A DNA stretch of 64,000 nt from Lactococcus petauri (GTDB lineage: Bacteria > Bacillota > Bacilli > Lactobacillales > Streptococcaceae), in the NCBI RefSeq assembly GCF_002154895.1, contig NZ_MUIZ01000003.1, positions 1 to 64,000 on the forward strand, written 5' to 3'. Both the position numbers and the translations under genes were made by a program. How positions within the stretch are numbered: position 1 is the stretch's first letter; each line of letters starts with the position of its first letter. Below the pieces are notes generated by a model. That model was not told the DNA's origin and did not search any database. It saw nothing but the letters and a program-made list of their open reading frames with translations. This document shows positions 8,006 to 17,144 of the stretch, piece after piece.

Positions 8006-10093
8006 ATGAATCGAAATAAAAACACTGCAGTTAAAAGATCTCTCATTTCAACATTGAAATGGGCTTTAATTCTGATTTTTTCAACAATTATTCTGACTTT
8101 TGTTGCTGCTGGTGCGCTCTTTATTTATTACGCAAAAGATGCACCAAAATTAGATATGAGCAAATTGGAGTCACCCCCATCAACGGTCGTTTATGACAAG
8201 GATGAGAAGGTAATTGCTACTCTTGGTGCGGAACAACGTGATTTAGTACAGACTGATAATATACCTGTCATGCTTGTTAATGCTGTAACCTCGATTGAGG
8301 ACCGCCGCTTTTTCAATACACGTGGTGTTGACCCAATACGTATTGCTGGTTCTTTAGTCAATAACTTACGCGGTGGACATATGCAAGGTGGTTCTACCTT
8401 AGATATGCAGTTGATTAAACTGTCTTTCTTCTCTACTGACTCAGCTGACCAAAACATGAAAGTCAAAATTCAAGAAGCTTGGCTTGCCTTACAGCTGGAC
8501 CAAAAATGGTCAAAAGAGCAAATCTTTACTGCTTATGTCAATAAAGTCAATATGGCGAATGGTTATTACGGTATGGGGACAGCTTCTCAAGCTTACTATA
8601 ATAAACCGTTAACAGACTTGTCTATCGCACAGTTAGCCCTACTTGCGGGTATGCCACAAGCACCAAATACTTATAATCCTTATAAAAACCCAGAAGCTGC
8701 GAAATATCGTCGCGATTTGGTAATCAATGCGATGTACCGCAATGGTAAAATCACGGAGAAACAAAGAGATGAAGCCATCAATACACCAATCGATGACGGT
8801 CTTCAAGACTTGAAGAGCGGTGTGAGCATTCCTGAATATGCCAATGACTTCATCACCGAAGCCATCAAGCAAGCCAATCAAGAAACAGGAACAGATGCGC
8901 CAAATGCTGGCTTAAAGATTTATACTACGCTTGACAGTAAAGCGCAGCAAGATCTGTTCAATATTGTCAATACCAATGATTCTGTACCATTCACTGATGA
9001 CGAACTTCAAGTTGCTTCAACTTTGATTGATACACAGACAGGTGGCGTTGCGGCCCAAATCGGCGGACGTAAGCAAGAAATCGCGGTGTTTGGTTCAAAT
9101 CCTGCAACAGAATCTACTCGTGACTGGGGCTCAACGATGAAGCCACTCATCGACTACGCACCTGCCTTTGAAAATGGTATTTATACAAGCACTGCCCAAA
9201 CCATTTCCGACTCAGGTCCTTACTTCTATCCCGATGCTCAAAATATTCAACTGAACAACTGGGACAATCAGTATCTAGGAAATATCTCCGTACGACAAGC
9301 TTTAGCCCTTTCACGTAATATCCCGGCTATTAAAACTTTGGATGCTGTCGGACTGGACAATGCGACTGCTTTTGCCAACAAACTCGGATTTAAGTATCCT
9401 GTAGAAACAGGAAAATATGATGACAAAGGTGACCCTATTTTTGAACCAGGAACTATGACTTTCGCTAATGGGATTTCAAGCAACTCAAGAAGCAGGGATT
9501 CTCAATATGGTGCAAGTTCTGAACGTATGGCTGCTGCCTATGCTGCTTTTTCGAACGATGGTATCTACACAAAACCTTACTATGTTTCGAAAATTGTAAT
9601 GCCTGACGGCTCGACAAAAACTTATGAGCCAGAGCGTACGCGTGCGATGAAGTCTTCAACTGCTTATCTTATTACTGATATCCTCAAAGATGTTATCAAA
9701 GGAAATGACGGCACAATACCTGCTCTTTCTACAGGTCTTTATGCACAAACTCCTGGCCTTCCTGAAGCAGGGAAAACAGGAACTTCCAACTACGATGATG
9801 CTGAATATCCTAAAGCTCTTGAAACAGCTGGAATCACGCAAGCTCAGCTCCAAGGTGGTTCAATGGCACCAGACGAAAACTTTGTTGGTTACACACCACA
9901 GTATTCTATGGCTGTATGGACCGGTTATAAAAATAGACTACAACCTGTCTATGGCGAAAATATGTATATCGCTGCTAAAGTTTTCAAAGCAATGATGACA
10001 GATTTATATCCTGATCCAACATCTGTTGCAGACTGGCAAATGCCAAGCGATGTCGTAAAACAAGGTTCTGACCTTAGTGTAACAGGAAATTAA
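8006..10093 (+). CDS. pbp1A: Class A penicillin-binding protein (PBP1A type)
   Basis: A bifunctional peptidoglycan synthase: glycosyltransferase plus transpeptidase, anchored by one N-terminal membrane segment (about residues 16-41). Glycosyltransferase motifs are E98DRRFF and GGSTLDMQLIKL. Transpeptidase motifs are S376-T-M-K, S436-R-N and K590-T-G-T. It follows recU, the conserved pairing. The ATG at 8006 has no good ribosome site. An in-frame ATT at 7976 lies seven bases after GAGGTG and would add ten basic residues (PTNKRKKSK), so the true start may be non-canonical. Resistance-type changes cannot be judged without alignment. Confidence 0.95.
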   Translation: MNRNKNTAVKRSLISTLKWALILIFSTIILTFVAAGALFIYYAKDAPKLDMSKLESPPSTVVYDKDEKVIATLGAEQRDLVQTDNIPVMLVNAVTSIEDRRFFNTRGVDPIRIAGSLVNNLRGGHMQGGSTLDMQLIKLSFFSTDSADQNMKVKIQEAWLALQLDQKWSKEQIFTAYVNKVNMANGYYGMGTASQAYYNKPLTDLSIAQLALLAGMPQAPNTYNPYKNPEAAKYRRDLVINAMYRNGKITEKQRDEAINTPIDDGLQDLKSGVSIPEYANDFITEAIKQANQETGTDAPNAGLKIYTTLDSKAQQDLFNIVNTNDSVPFTDDELQVASTLIDTQTGGVAAQIGGRKQEIAVFGSNPATESTRDWGSTMKPLIDYAPAFENGIYTSTAQTISDSGPYFYPDAQNIQLNNWDNQYLGNISVRQALALSRNIPAIKTLDAVGLDNATAFANKLGFKYPVETGKYDDKGDPIFEPGTMTFANGISSNSRSRDSQYGASSERMAAAYAAFSNDGIYTKPYYVSKIVMPDGSTKTYEPERTRAMKSSTAYLITDILKDVIKGNDGTIPALSTGLYAQTPGLPEAGKTGTSNYDDAEYPKALETAGITQAQLQGGSMAPDENFVGYTPQYSMAVWTGYKNRLQPVYGENMYIAAKVFKAMMTDLYPDPTSVADWQMPSDVVKQGSDLSVTGN

Positions 10094-10096
10094 TTT

Positions 10097-10723
10097 ATGA
10101 AAATCGAGAAAATCGTTAGTGAAATTGCTCAGGAAAATGCTTATATCCTGAGCAATTCTGCTTTTAGTATACTTATTGATCCTGGCAGTCAACCAGAAAA
10201 AATTATTGCAAAACTTCAAGAGATTGACAAGCCTTTAACTGCTATTCTCTTGACTCATGCACATTTTGACCATATCATGGGGCTTGATACCCTCAAGCAA
10301 GCCTATCCTAATGCTCAAGTTTATCTACATGAAAATGAAAAAGAGTGGCTCAAAAACCCCGAGCTTAATGCTTCAGCTTTAATGCTCCCCTTTCCTGTCA
10401 CTTGTAAGACTAATATAGATGAATATTATGTCTGTGATACACCTTATAATCTCTCTGGGCTAAAATTCCACGTACGCCACACACCCGGACATTCTATTGG
10501 AGGAATTAGTCTTGTTTTCGAAGAAGAGGAGCTTATTTTTTCCGGTGATGCACTTTTTGCTGGTGCGATTGGAAGAACAGATCTTCCAAGTGGGAATCAC
10601 ACACAATTACTACAGTCCATTGAGGCAGAACTTTTTAGCCTTCCCGACGATTATAAGGTTTATCCAGGGCACGGTCCAAGCACAACGATTGGAAAAGAAA
10701 AGCTTTATAATCCATTTTTCTAA
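10097..10723 (+). CDS. MBL-fold metallo-hydrolase (glyoxalase II-like)
   Basis: A 208-residue cytoplasmic metallo-beta-lactamase-fold enzyme. The dinuclear metal signature is clear: H54-A-H56-F-D58-H59, then HTPGHSIGG, FSGDALFAGAIGR and a late VYPGHGPST. This is the YcbL/glyoxalase-II-like subgroup, which hydrolyses thioesters such as S-lactoylglutathione or related substrates; the true substrate is not evident. It starts three bases after the PBP stop with AGGAAA upstream, so it is co-transcribed with recU-PBP. A strong terminator follows. Confidence 0.9.
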   Translation: MKIEKIVSEIAQENAYILSNSAFSILIDPGSQPEKIIAKLQEIDKPLTAILLTHAHFDHIMGLDTLKQAYPNAQVYLHENEKEWLKNPELNASALMLPFPVTCKTNIDEYYVCDTPYNLSGLKFHVRHTPGHSIGGISLVFEEEELIFSGDALFAGAIGRTDLPSGNHTQLLQSIEAELFSLPDDYKVYPGHGPSTTIGKEKLYNPFF

Positions 10724-10751
10724 TATAAAAAGCCCCATGGGCTTTTTTATA
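10724..10751 (+). terminator. Terminator of the recU-PBP-MBL operon
   Basis: TAAAAAGCCC and GGGCTTTTTTA form a tight stem with a 3-base loop, ending in a T run right after the stop codon. Confidence 0.85.
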
Positions 10752-10783
10752 TTCAGCTTAGTAAGCTTTCAGAAATTTCCCTC

Positions 10784-10820
10784 AAAAAAACATCTCTATA
10801 TTAATATAGAGATGTTTTTT
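10784..10820 (-). terminator. Terminator of the GH73-LysM gene
   Basis: AAAAACATCTCTATA and its reverse complement flank a TTAA loop, with a T tract on the minus strand. It ends one base beyond the GH73 gene's stop. Confidence 0.85.
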
Positions 10821-10821
10821 A

Positions 10822-11751
10822 TTATACAGATAATGTTTGGCCAGGATAGATATTTCCTGTAATACCGTTCATTGCGGCAAGTTCATCTGCTGTTCTTCCA
10901 TAAACAGAGGCAATTGATGTTAAAGTATCACCTGATTGAACAGTATAAGAACTAGAAACGGTGCTTGTTGCCATCGTTGAAGCACTTGTAGTTGAAGTTG
11001 TCGTCGTTGCACTAGTCCCAGCTGTTGGTATCTGGAGAACTTGACCTTGCATGATGTGATCTGTAGCTGAGAGACCATTTTGGGAAAGAATTGCATCCAT
11101 TGATACACCATAGTGTGCTGCAATATCATAGACTGTATCACCTTCTTGAACAGTATAAGTTTGTGTACCGTATGAACTTGTATCTGTAGAAGTTGTAGTT
11201 GTCACATAGCTTGTTGTTGAAGTTGTAGCGACTTCTCCGCCATCATAAGCTGTTAAACCATATTGCGCGATAACAGCATTTAATTTTGAGGCATAATTTG
11301 GATCTGTAGCATAGCGTCCTTGCAACCAAGCGGTTGCATCTTGATAAGAGCTTGTATTTTCACGCCAAACACCTGAATACAAGAAAGAGCCACGTAATAA
11401 ACGTGCTTGTGCAGCACAAGCCTCTGCAACTGAAGCATAAGCTTGGAAAGGTTCCACGACATTATGCATTTGTCCGTCAAGAAATTCTTGTGTAGGCAAA
11501 TAAACTGGATTTCCTGAAGTGTATTTCACACCGAAAATATTATTATAATTTACAGCTAGTGCACTTTGTCCAGCACTGCTTTCCAAAATACCTTGGGCAA
11601 TCATAACAGAGGGGTAAAGACCATATTCGTTTGCGACTGGAGTTGCTGCTTCAGCCAACTCTTGTACTGACATTGCTTGTGCTTTCACAGCCCCAAGACT
11701 TGTAAGGGCTACAGCAGCTGCGCCAAATAAAAATTTGTGTTTTGTATTCAT
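10822..11751 (-). CDS. N-acetylglucosaminidase autolysin (GH73) with two LysM repeats
   Basis: A 309-residue secreted cell-wall hydrolase. Residues 1-26 are a signal peptide ending AQA. The glucosaminidase domain (about 27-170) contains PSVMIAQGILESSAGQS with the catalytic Glu and the NNIFGVKY motif. Ser/Thr-rich linkers separate two LysM domains: YTVQEGDTVYDIAAHYGVS near 198 and YTVQSGDTLTSIASVYGRT near 268. LysM binds peptidoglycan non-covalently. It resembles lactococcal AcmA-family autolysins but has two LysM modules where AcmA has three, so I do not assign a letter. It has its own promoter (11791-11819) and terminator. Confidence 0.92.
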   Translation of the reverse strand: MNTKHKFLFGAAAVALTSLGAVKAQAMSVQELAEAATPVANEYGLYPSVMIAQGILESSAGQSALAVNYNNIFGVKYTSGNPVYLPTQEFLDGQMHNVVEPFQAYASVAEACAAQARLLRGSFLYSGVWRENTSSYQDATAWLQGRYATDPNYASKLNAVIAQYGLTAYDGGEVATTSTTSYVTTTTSTDTSSYGTQTYTVQEGDTVYDIAAHYGVSMDAILSQNGLSATDHIMQGQVLQIPTAGTSATTTTSTTSASTMATSTVSSSYTVQSGDTLTSIASVYGRTADELAAMNGITGNIYPGQTLSV

Positions 11752-11790
11752 CTTATAAAAACTCCATAAATAAAATATTCATTATTTCTA

Positions 11791-11819
11791 AGTATATACT
11801 ATTTATTATCTAATGTAAA
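11791..11819 (-). promoter_or_regulatory. Sigma-70-type promoter of the GH73 gene
   Basis: On the minus strand TTTACA (11814-11819) and TATACT (11791-11796) are separated by exactly 17 bases, about 40 bases ahead of the ATG. Confidence 0.65.
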
Positions 11820-11935
11820 ACTATATAATCCTTGATATTATATTTTTATAGCGCTTATTCGCTTTTTTTATGTAAAACTGATAAAGTAGGTTTTATAATA
11901 AGAAGCAGGATCATCAAAGATAAAAGGAGAACTCT

Positions 11936-12856
11936 ATGTCTAAAATTTATGAAAACATTACTGAACTCATTGGGCAAACACCCATTATCAAGCTTCGCAA
12001 TCTTCCTGAAGACAGTGCTGAGGTTTACGTTAAACTTGAGGCATTTAATCCTGGAGGATCAGTAAAAGACCGTATTGCCCTCAATATGATTCGGCAAGCA
12101 GAGCGGGATGGACTACTAAAAGAAGGTGGGACTATTATTGAACCAACTTCTGGAAATACTGGAATCGGACTTGCTTTTGTCGGAGCTGCTTTAGGCTACA
12201 AAGTTGTGATTGTCATGCCTGAAACCTTCTCACTTGAACGCCGTAAATTAATTCAAGCTTACGGTGCTGAACTTATTTTAACTCCAGCTGCTGGAGGAAT
12301 GAATGAAGCTATTGCTACAGCAGAGCATCTTGCAGAAGAAAAAGGATGGTTCCTTCCACTTCAATTTGACAACCCGGCTAACCCAGCTGCTCACGAAGCC
12401 ACAACAGCTGTAGAAATACTGGACGTTTTTGGTGAAACAGGTTTGGATGCTTTTGTGGCTGGTGCGGGAACCGGTGGAACTATTTCTGGGGTTTCCCATG
12501 TACTGAAAAAAGCAAATCCTAAGCTCAAAAGTTATGCGGTAGAACCTGCAAGTTCTCCTGTCTTAACAGGCGGGCAACCACAGCCCCATAAACTTCAAGG
12601 GATTGGTGTTCCTTTTATCCCTAAAGCTTTGGACACTTCTTCTTATGATGAAGTAATTGATGTCCCTGTGGAAGAAGCTTTTACTACTGCTCGCGAAATT
12701 GGTTTTAGCCAGGGCTTCCTTGTAGGGATTTCAAGTGGTGCAGCAATTTGGGCTGCTCTTGAAGTTGCGAAAAAATTAGGTAAAGGAAAGAAAGTATTGA
12801 CCTTGTCTGCCGACAATGGCGAGCGCTACCTCTCTACAGAACTCTATGATTTTTAA
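11936..12856 (+). CDS. cysK: Cysteine synthase (O-acetylserine sulfhydrylase)
   Basis: A PLP enzyme making L-cysteine from O-acetylserine and sulfide. The 306-residue sequence carries the PLP lysine K44 in GGSVKDR, the substrate loop TSGNTG, the phosphate-binding GTGGTISG and the C-terminal [16 protein letters not shown] is well placed before the ATG. It is monocistronic and convergent with the cysteine desulfurase, which uses cysteine as sulfur donor. They share a bidirectional terminator. In lactococci such genes are usually controlled by a LysR-type regulator, but I could not identify an operator. Confidence 0.96.
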   Translation: MSKIYENITELIGQTPIIKLRNLPEDSAEVYVKLEAFNPGGSVKDRIALNMIRQAERDGLLKEGGTIIEPTSGNTGIGLAFVGAALGYKVVIVMPETFSLERRKLIQAYGAELILTPAAGGMNEAIATAEHLAEEKGWFLPLQFDNPANPAAHEATTAVEILDVFGETGLDAFVAGAGTGGTISGVSHVLKKANPKLKSYAVEPASSPVLTGGQPQPHKLQGIGVPFIPKALDTSSYDEVIDVPVEEAFTTAREIGFSQGFLVGISSGAAIWAALEVAKKLGKGKKVLTLSADNGERYLSTELYDF

Positions 12857-12927
12857 TTCTTAAACTCTTAACTTAAGAGAAACATCAATAGTTGTAATTT
12901 AGCCACGTCTTTACTTAAACAACAGAT

Positions 12928-12959
12928 AAAAAAGCTCCGACACTTAATCGGGGCTTTTA
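12928..12959. terminator. Bidirectional terminator between cysK and the desulfurase gene
   Basis: AAAAGC.CCGA and TCGG.GCTTTT form a stem with A-run and T-run flanks, usable from both strands. Confidence 0.75.
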
Positions 12960-12967
12960 TTCTTTTA

Positions 12968-14140
12968 TCAATTCGCTACTTTAAGCATTTCTTGATAAAT
13001 ATTGCGGAAGATTGTAAGAAAGGCTTCAATCTCTAACATATTATTTGTATGGTCCAGACTAACACGTACAGCGCTGGTTGCAAGATCAGGTTTGACATGC
13101 ATAGCCATAAGTGTGCCGGCAGCAGCATTTTTCTTCGAAGAACATGCAGATGTTGTTGAGATGAAAATCTCATGTTTTTCAAAAGCATGAACAACAACTT
13201 CTCCTCTAACTCCACGAATTCCAAAGGTCAATATATTGGGAGCAAAGTCATCCATTTCTGAAAAAAGGATAATTTTTTCTTGCTTAGAGAGTTCCTCAAA
13301 GATGATTGCTTTCATTTGACGAATTTTCTCAACTTTATGATCAAAATCAGATAGTGCAAGACGAAGAGCCTTAGCTGTAGCAGCGATACCAGCAACATTT
13401 TCAGTCGTCGAACGCTTGTTATTTTCCTGACCACCGCCATGTAAAAGAGGGGCTAAGCGTTTCCCTGATTTAATATAAAGAAAACCGACACCACGTGGCC
13501 CGTGGAATTTGTGCGCTGAAAATGTTGCAAAGTCCACACGTTCCAACATAAAGTCCTCAACAGCTATTTTACCAATGGCTTGGACAGCATCGATGTGGAA
13601 AGAAATGGTAGGACGATTTTCCAAGAGTTTAGCGATTTCTTTGATCGGTTGAATAGAGCCTATCTCGTTATTTACGGCCATGACAGATACCAAAATTGTA
13701 TCTTCGCGGATTAATGCCTCAAGCTCTGAAACTTTAACAAATCCCCGTTCATCAACAGGTGCTTCATCAATTTCAAATCCTTGCGTAGCTAACCATGCTG
13801 CAGTATTTTTAACTGCAGGGTGTTCTATGGCTGAGATAATGATGTGCTTACCAAATCTTTCTTTTTCATATGCCACACCTTTTAAGACCCAGTTATCGCC
13901 TTCTGTTCCACCACTCGTGAAGAAAATTTCCTCTGCATTAACATGAAGTAGATCCGAGATTTGACGGCGTGAAGCCTCCAAAAGACGTGTTGCAGTTGTT
14001 CCTAAACTGTGCAAGCTCGAGGGATTTCCCATGATTTTATTGGCTACATCTGTATATGTGCGTAAAACTTCTGGATTTATAGCGGTAGTGGCTGAATTAT
14101 CAAAGTAAATGATTTTAGTTTCCCCATTTCTGAATAACAT
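12968..14140 (-). CDS. Cysteine desulfurase (NifS/IscS family)
   Basis: A PLP enzyme removing sulfur from cysteine for tRNA thiolation or Fe-S assembly. Visible hallmarks: YFDNSATT at the start, TSGGTEGDN, the PLP lysine in SAHKFHGPRG, and the catalytic cysteine in STTSACSSKKN. The long, non-GGCS-type active-site loop is the group I NifS/IscS form. In many streptococci thiI follows; here the next gene is convergent cysK, so this copy stands alone. The start ATG at 14140 follows AAGGAAGC. That ribosome site can pair with GCTTCC 20 bases upstream, a possible translation-limiting hairpin. Confidence 0.93.
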   Translation of the reverse strand: MLFRNGETKIIYFDNSATTAINPEVLRTYTDVANKIMGNPSSLHSLGTTATRLLEASRRQISDLLHVNAEEIFFTSGGTEGDNWVLKGVAYEKERFGKHIIISAIEHPAVKNTAAWLATQGFEIDEAPVDERGFVKVSELEALIREDTILVSVMAVNNEIGSIQPIKEIAKLLENRPTISFHIDAVQAIGKIAVEDFMLERVDFATFSAHKFHGPRGVGFLYIKSGKRLAPLLHGGGQENNKRSTTENVAGIAATAKALRLALSDFDHKVEKIRQMKAIIFEELSKQEKIILFSEMDDFAPNILTFGIRGVRGEVVVHAFEKHEIFISTTSACSSKKNAAAGTLMAMHVKPDLATSAVRVSLDHTNNMLEIEAFLTIFRNIYQEMLKVAN

Positions 14141-14310
14141 TTAGCAGCTTCCTTAGCTTAAGCAGCGGAAGCATTTTTTCATCCTTACATTCTATCACTT
14201 TTTTCTCGCTTTTTACAGCTTGAAAATCATTATGTACTCAACTGTTATCTTCATTCTGTTTTACTGTAAGTAAACATGCAAGAGCTACAAATTTTTGTAA
14301 TCAAAGACAA

Positions 14311-14340
14311 TAAAAAATACCATGGTTAACCACGGTATCA
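14311..14340 (-). terminator. Terminator of the HU gene
   Basis: ATACCGTGG and CCATGGTAT pair around a TTAA loop with one mismatch, followed on the minus strand by TTTTTTA. Confidence 0.8.
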
Positions 14341-14356
14341 GTATTTCTACGCTAGA

Positions 14357-14632
14357 TTATTTAACAGCGTCTTTCAAAGCTTTACCAGCTTTAAATGCAG
14401 GAACTGTAGTTGCTGCGATTTGGATAGCTGCACCAGTTTGTGGGTTGCGTCCTTCGCGAGCTGCACGTTCACGAGTTTCGAAAGTACCGAAACCGATAAG
14501 TTGAACTTTTTCTCCTTTTGCGAGGAATTCAGTTACTGATTCACCGAAAGCGTTAACTGCTTTTTCAGCATCTTTTTTTGTCAATCCAGCTTTTGCTGCA
14601 ACTTCAGCAATAAGATCTTGTTTGTTAGCCAT
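14357..14632 (-). CDS. hup: DNA-binding protein HU
   Basis: A small histone-like protein that bends and compacts DNA as a dimer. The 91 residues begin [23 protein letters not shown], the HU hallmark, followed by the [21 protein letters not shown] arm that enters the minor groove. The frame is open six codons further, but GGAGG lies 10 bases before the ATG at 14632, so that is the start. It lies downstream of the degV-SGNH-ypmS cluster, an order common in streptococci and lactococci, and has its own terminator. Confidence 0.97.
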   Translation of the reverse strand: MANKQDLIAEVAAKAGLTKKDAEKAVNAFGESVTEFLAKGEKVQLIGFGTFETRERAAREGRNPQTGAAIQIAATTVPAFKAGKALKDAVK

Positions 14633-14749
14633 TTTAAAAATGTCCTCCATATTTTGTTTTACCTGTTCTTATTAGGCACTTTTCATTTTATCAAATGTTG
14701 TGAACCTTTGCAAGCCTAAACAGCGTTTTTCTGCGGTTTTTAGCTGATT

Positions 14750-15334
14750 TTAAGGTTGAATCATCAAATTAAAAGTAAAGTTTCCACTGACTAAATCTAA
14801 CTGATTTGCTTTTAAATATAAATTATCTGCTAAAGTAAGTTGTGGTAGATGTAATATGACTTGATCCTTCGTCGGTAAGACTTCTACAAAGGCTGGAAGC
14901 TTAATGCTTGACTTCACATAAGCAAGAACAGCACTTGTTGGTAAGTTCAATGATCCTGCCGAAACATTCTTCACCTGAAGTGCAACAGAACCATCATTTA
15001 AAGCCAAAGGCTCAAAGTAAATATAGAGTGGAATTTTTTGGCCAAAAAGTTGGTAAGAAGCTTCTAAAACAGCTTGACTATTTGATAGATAGAATTTATA
15101 ACTCATGTCTGAAGTCTGAAAATCTTGCAGATAAGTATTGATAAGCTGGTTTAACTGGTCCCGATTAGTCGTTATTTTAGCGACTTCTGTCGTCTCTTTA
15201 GGCTTACTTACTTGCCCCAAAGATTGTTGGTCCCGCACATTAAATACACGGCTCGAAATAAAAGCAAAAGTTCCAAGATTAATTGCTAATAGAGCAAGAA
15301 AGAGCCATTTCCAGATTGTTTTTTTATTTTTCAT
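14750..15334 (-). CDS. YpmS-family membrane protein
   Basis: A 194-residue protein of the YpmS family (DUF2140). One N-terminal membrane segment (about residues 9-27) is followed by an extracytoplasmic domain with beta-strand patterns (YKFYLSNSQAVLEASYQLFG, then FEPLALNDGSVALQVKNVSAG). The family's function is not established; a role at the envelope is inferred from topology and from its constant pairing with an SGNH hydrolase. Its start overlaps the stop of the upstream SGNH gene by 11 bases, so the two are translationally coupled. Confidence 0.85.
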   Translation of the reverse strand: MKNKKTIWKWLFLALLAINLGTFAFISSRVFNVRDQQSLGQVSKPKETTEVAKITTNRDQLNQLINTYLQDFQTSDMSYKFYLSNSQAVLEASYQLFGQKIPLYIYFEPLALNDGSVALQVKNVSAGSLNLPTSAVLAYVKSSIKLPAFVEVLPTKDQVILHLPQLTLADNLYLKANQLDLVSGNFTFNLMIQP

Positions 15335-16154
15335 TGATCACCTGATATTCTTTAAATACTGCATCAGCCATGATTTGATAGCCAATATTGTTGGGGTGGA
15401 AACTATCTGCTGTATAAAGGAGATCATTGATTTGAGACTGACTTTCAGAAATCCCTTTCTCCCCTCCGATTCCTTTGTAAAGCAAATCGTTGATGGCAAT
15501 AAAACTCGTATTTTTTTCTTCTTTTACCGTTTCCTCTGTTGCGATATTCCAATTATTAATGATTGTTTGTAAGGCTGTTATATTAGGAAAATTCATATAG
15601 AAAGGATTATAAATCCCTAAAACATAGACATGAGCCTTAGGATTATTTAGCCGAATAGTCTCAAAGATTTTTTTCAGCTCATTTTGATAATTACGCGCAG
15701 GTTGTTCAAAGTCTTTTTCTTTAAGTTTTGAAAGATGAGCAACATTATCTCGGATAACTTTCATAACATCATTCCCACCAACAGTCAAAGTGATAAAATC
15801 TGCATTTTTTATAGCAGTTTGGATTTCTCTGTCCTGCATTTTTTCATAGATTTGGGTACTTGTATCACCTGCATGACCAAAGTTTTGTGACTCTACTTTT
15901 CCTGTGGTTTGGTTTTCTACCTCTTTTGCTAAAAGAGGGACGAAACCACCTTGGCCTGTTGCATCACCAACCCCTTCTGTTAATGAGTCTCCCAATGCCA
16001 CGTAATTCACGATTTTATCTTGATCCTGTACTTCTTCTTTTAAACGGTTGCCAGCTGGAGTACTCATCAAAGAAAGCAAACAGAATACAAGTAAACTTGC
16101 TAGTAAAAAGCCAGCAAGTTCAAGAATAATTTTCAGTTTTTTATTCATAATCAA
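15324..16154 (-). CDS. SGNH/GDSL hydrolase, membrane-anchored (YpmR-like)
   Basis: An esterase/lipase-type hydrolase facing outward. Residues about 8-28 form a signal anchor. The SGNH blocks are all present: GDSLTEGVGD (nucleophile Ser), a Gly in FGHAGDTS, GGNDVM, and the late DSFHPNNIGY with the catalytic Asp/His. At 276 residues it fits the family. The physiological substrate is unknown; cell-envelope acyl groups are a reasonable guess. It overlaps degV by 14 bases upstream and ypmS by 11 bases downstream, forming one tight operon. Confidence 0.92.
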   Translation of the reverse strand: MIMNKKLKIILELAGFLLASLLVFCLLSLMSTPAGNRLKEEVQDQDKIVNYVALGDSLTEGVGDATGQGGFVPLLAKEVENQTTGKVESQNFGHAGDTSTQIYEKMQDREIQTAIKNADFITLTVGGNDVMKVIRDNVAHLSKLKEKDFEQPARNYQNELKKIFETIRLNNPKAHVYVLGIYNPFYMNFPNITALQTIINNWNIATEETVKEEKNTSFIAINDLLYKGIGGEKGISESQSQINDLLYTADSFHPNNIGYQIMADAVFKEYQVINEK

Positions 16155-16977
16155 TCATTACAGCCCAAGCACCCGGTCCTGTATGAGTAGCAATAGTAGA
16201 GTTAGTATCGAGGATAGAAATTGGTTTTTCAACAAATTTTTGCAAAGCTTCCTTCGCTTTATTAGAAAAATCAAGTCCTTCTACATGTGAAATGCCAATC
16301 TCACGAATTTTACGTCCAGAGTTTGCGATGTGTTCTACCGTTTCATCTAGCCATTTGGTAAATGTCTTATTCCCACGTCCACGTGTCATTACACCTAGCT
16401 CACGGTTTTTTAGTTCCATCACGATACGTACATGCAAGAGACTTCCCACGATTCCGGTTGTACGACTGATACGTCCGCCTTTAACCAGGTTTTCGAGCGT
16501 CGAAATCCCAATAAACAGTTCTGTATTTTCACGTACATGATTAATTCTCTTCAAGATTTCTTCTTTTCCAAGACCTTCTTTAGCCAATCGTGCGGCTTCC
16601 ACTACTTGGAATTTCAAACCTTGGTCCGTAAAATCACTATCAAGAACTGTTACATCACGGCCAGATAGCATTGCCCCTTGACGCGCTGCTTGTACTGTAC
16701 CGCTTAAACTTTCAGTGATGTGAATGGAAATAATCGCATCTTCTTCACTGGCAATTTCTTCATATTTTTCTGCAAAGACCCCTACAGGAGGTTGGCTTGT
16801 TTTAGGCAATGCCTTAGAAGCCTTCATTTTTTCCATAAATGAGTCCAAGGGTAAGTCTGAATCAAGGTAAGTTGTCCCGTCAATAGTTACCGACAATGGA
16901 ACTACAGTAATATCAAGTTCTTCTACTAATTCTGGTTCAATAGTTATTGATGAATCTGTCACAATTTTAATTGTCAT
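16141..16977 (-). CDS. DegV-family fatty-acid-binding protein
   Basis: DegV/FakB proteins bind a fatty acid and present it to a fatty-acid kinase for phosphorylation. This 278-residue member has the start KIVTDSSITI, PKTSQPPVGVF, ISIHITESLSGT, the GLKFQVVEAARLA helix and a C-terminal THTGPGAWAVM, all family features. It heads the degV-SGNH-ypmS operon. The lipid link with the neighbouring hydrolase is suggestive only. TTTGGAGAAAAT precedes the ATG. No kinase gene (fakA) is in the window. Confidence 0.93.
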   Translation of the reverse strand: MTIKIVTDSSITIEPELVEELDITVVPLSVTIDGTTYLDSDLPLDSFMEKMKASKALPKTSQPPVGVFAEKYEEIASEEDAIISIHITESLSGTVQAARQGAMLSGRDVTVLDSDFTDQGLKFQVVEAARLAKEGLGKEEILKRINHVRENTELFIGISTLENLVKGGRISRTTGIVGSLLHVRIVMELKNRELGVMTRGRGNKTFTKWLDETVEHIANSGRKIREIGISHVEGLDFSNKAKEALQKFVEKPISILDTNSTIATHTGPGAWAVMIDYE

Positions 16978-17144
16978 ATTTTCTCCAAATCAAAATAAAA
17001 AGACTTCGATTTCTTTTCTAAACAATCTATGTTAATATATATTAATATTATACCAAATGAACTGCAATTTCGCTAATCCTCTTTTTCAAATTTATAAATA
17101 TTTTGATTTTAGAAAGCGAAATTATTATGGAAAGAAGGAGATCA

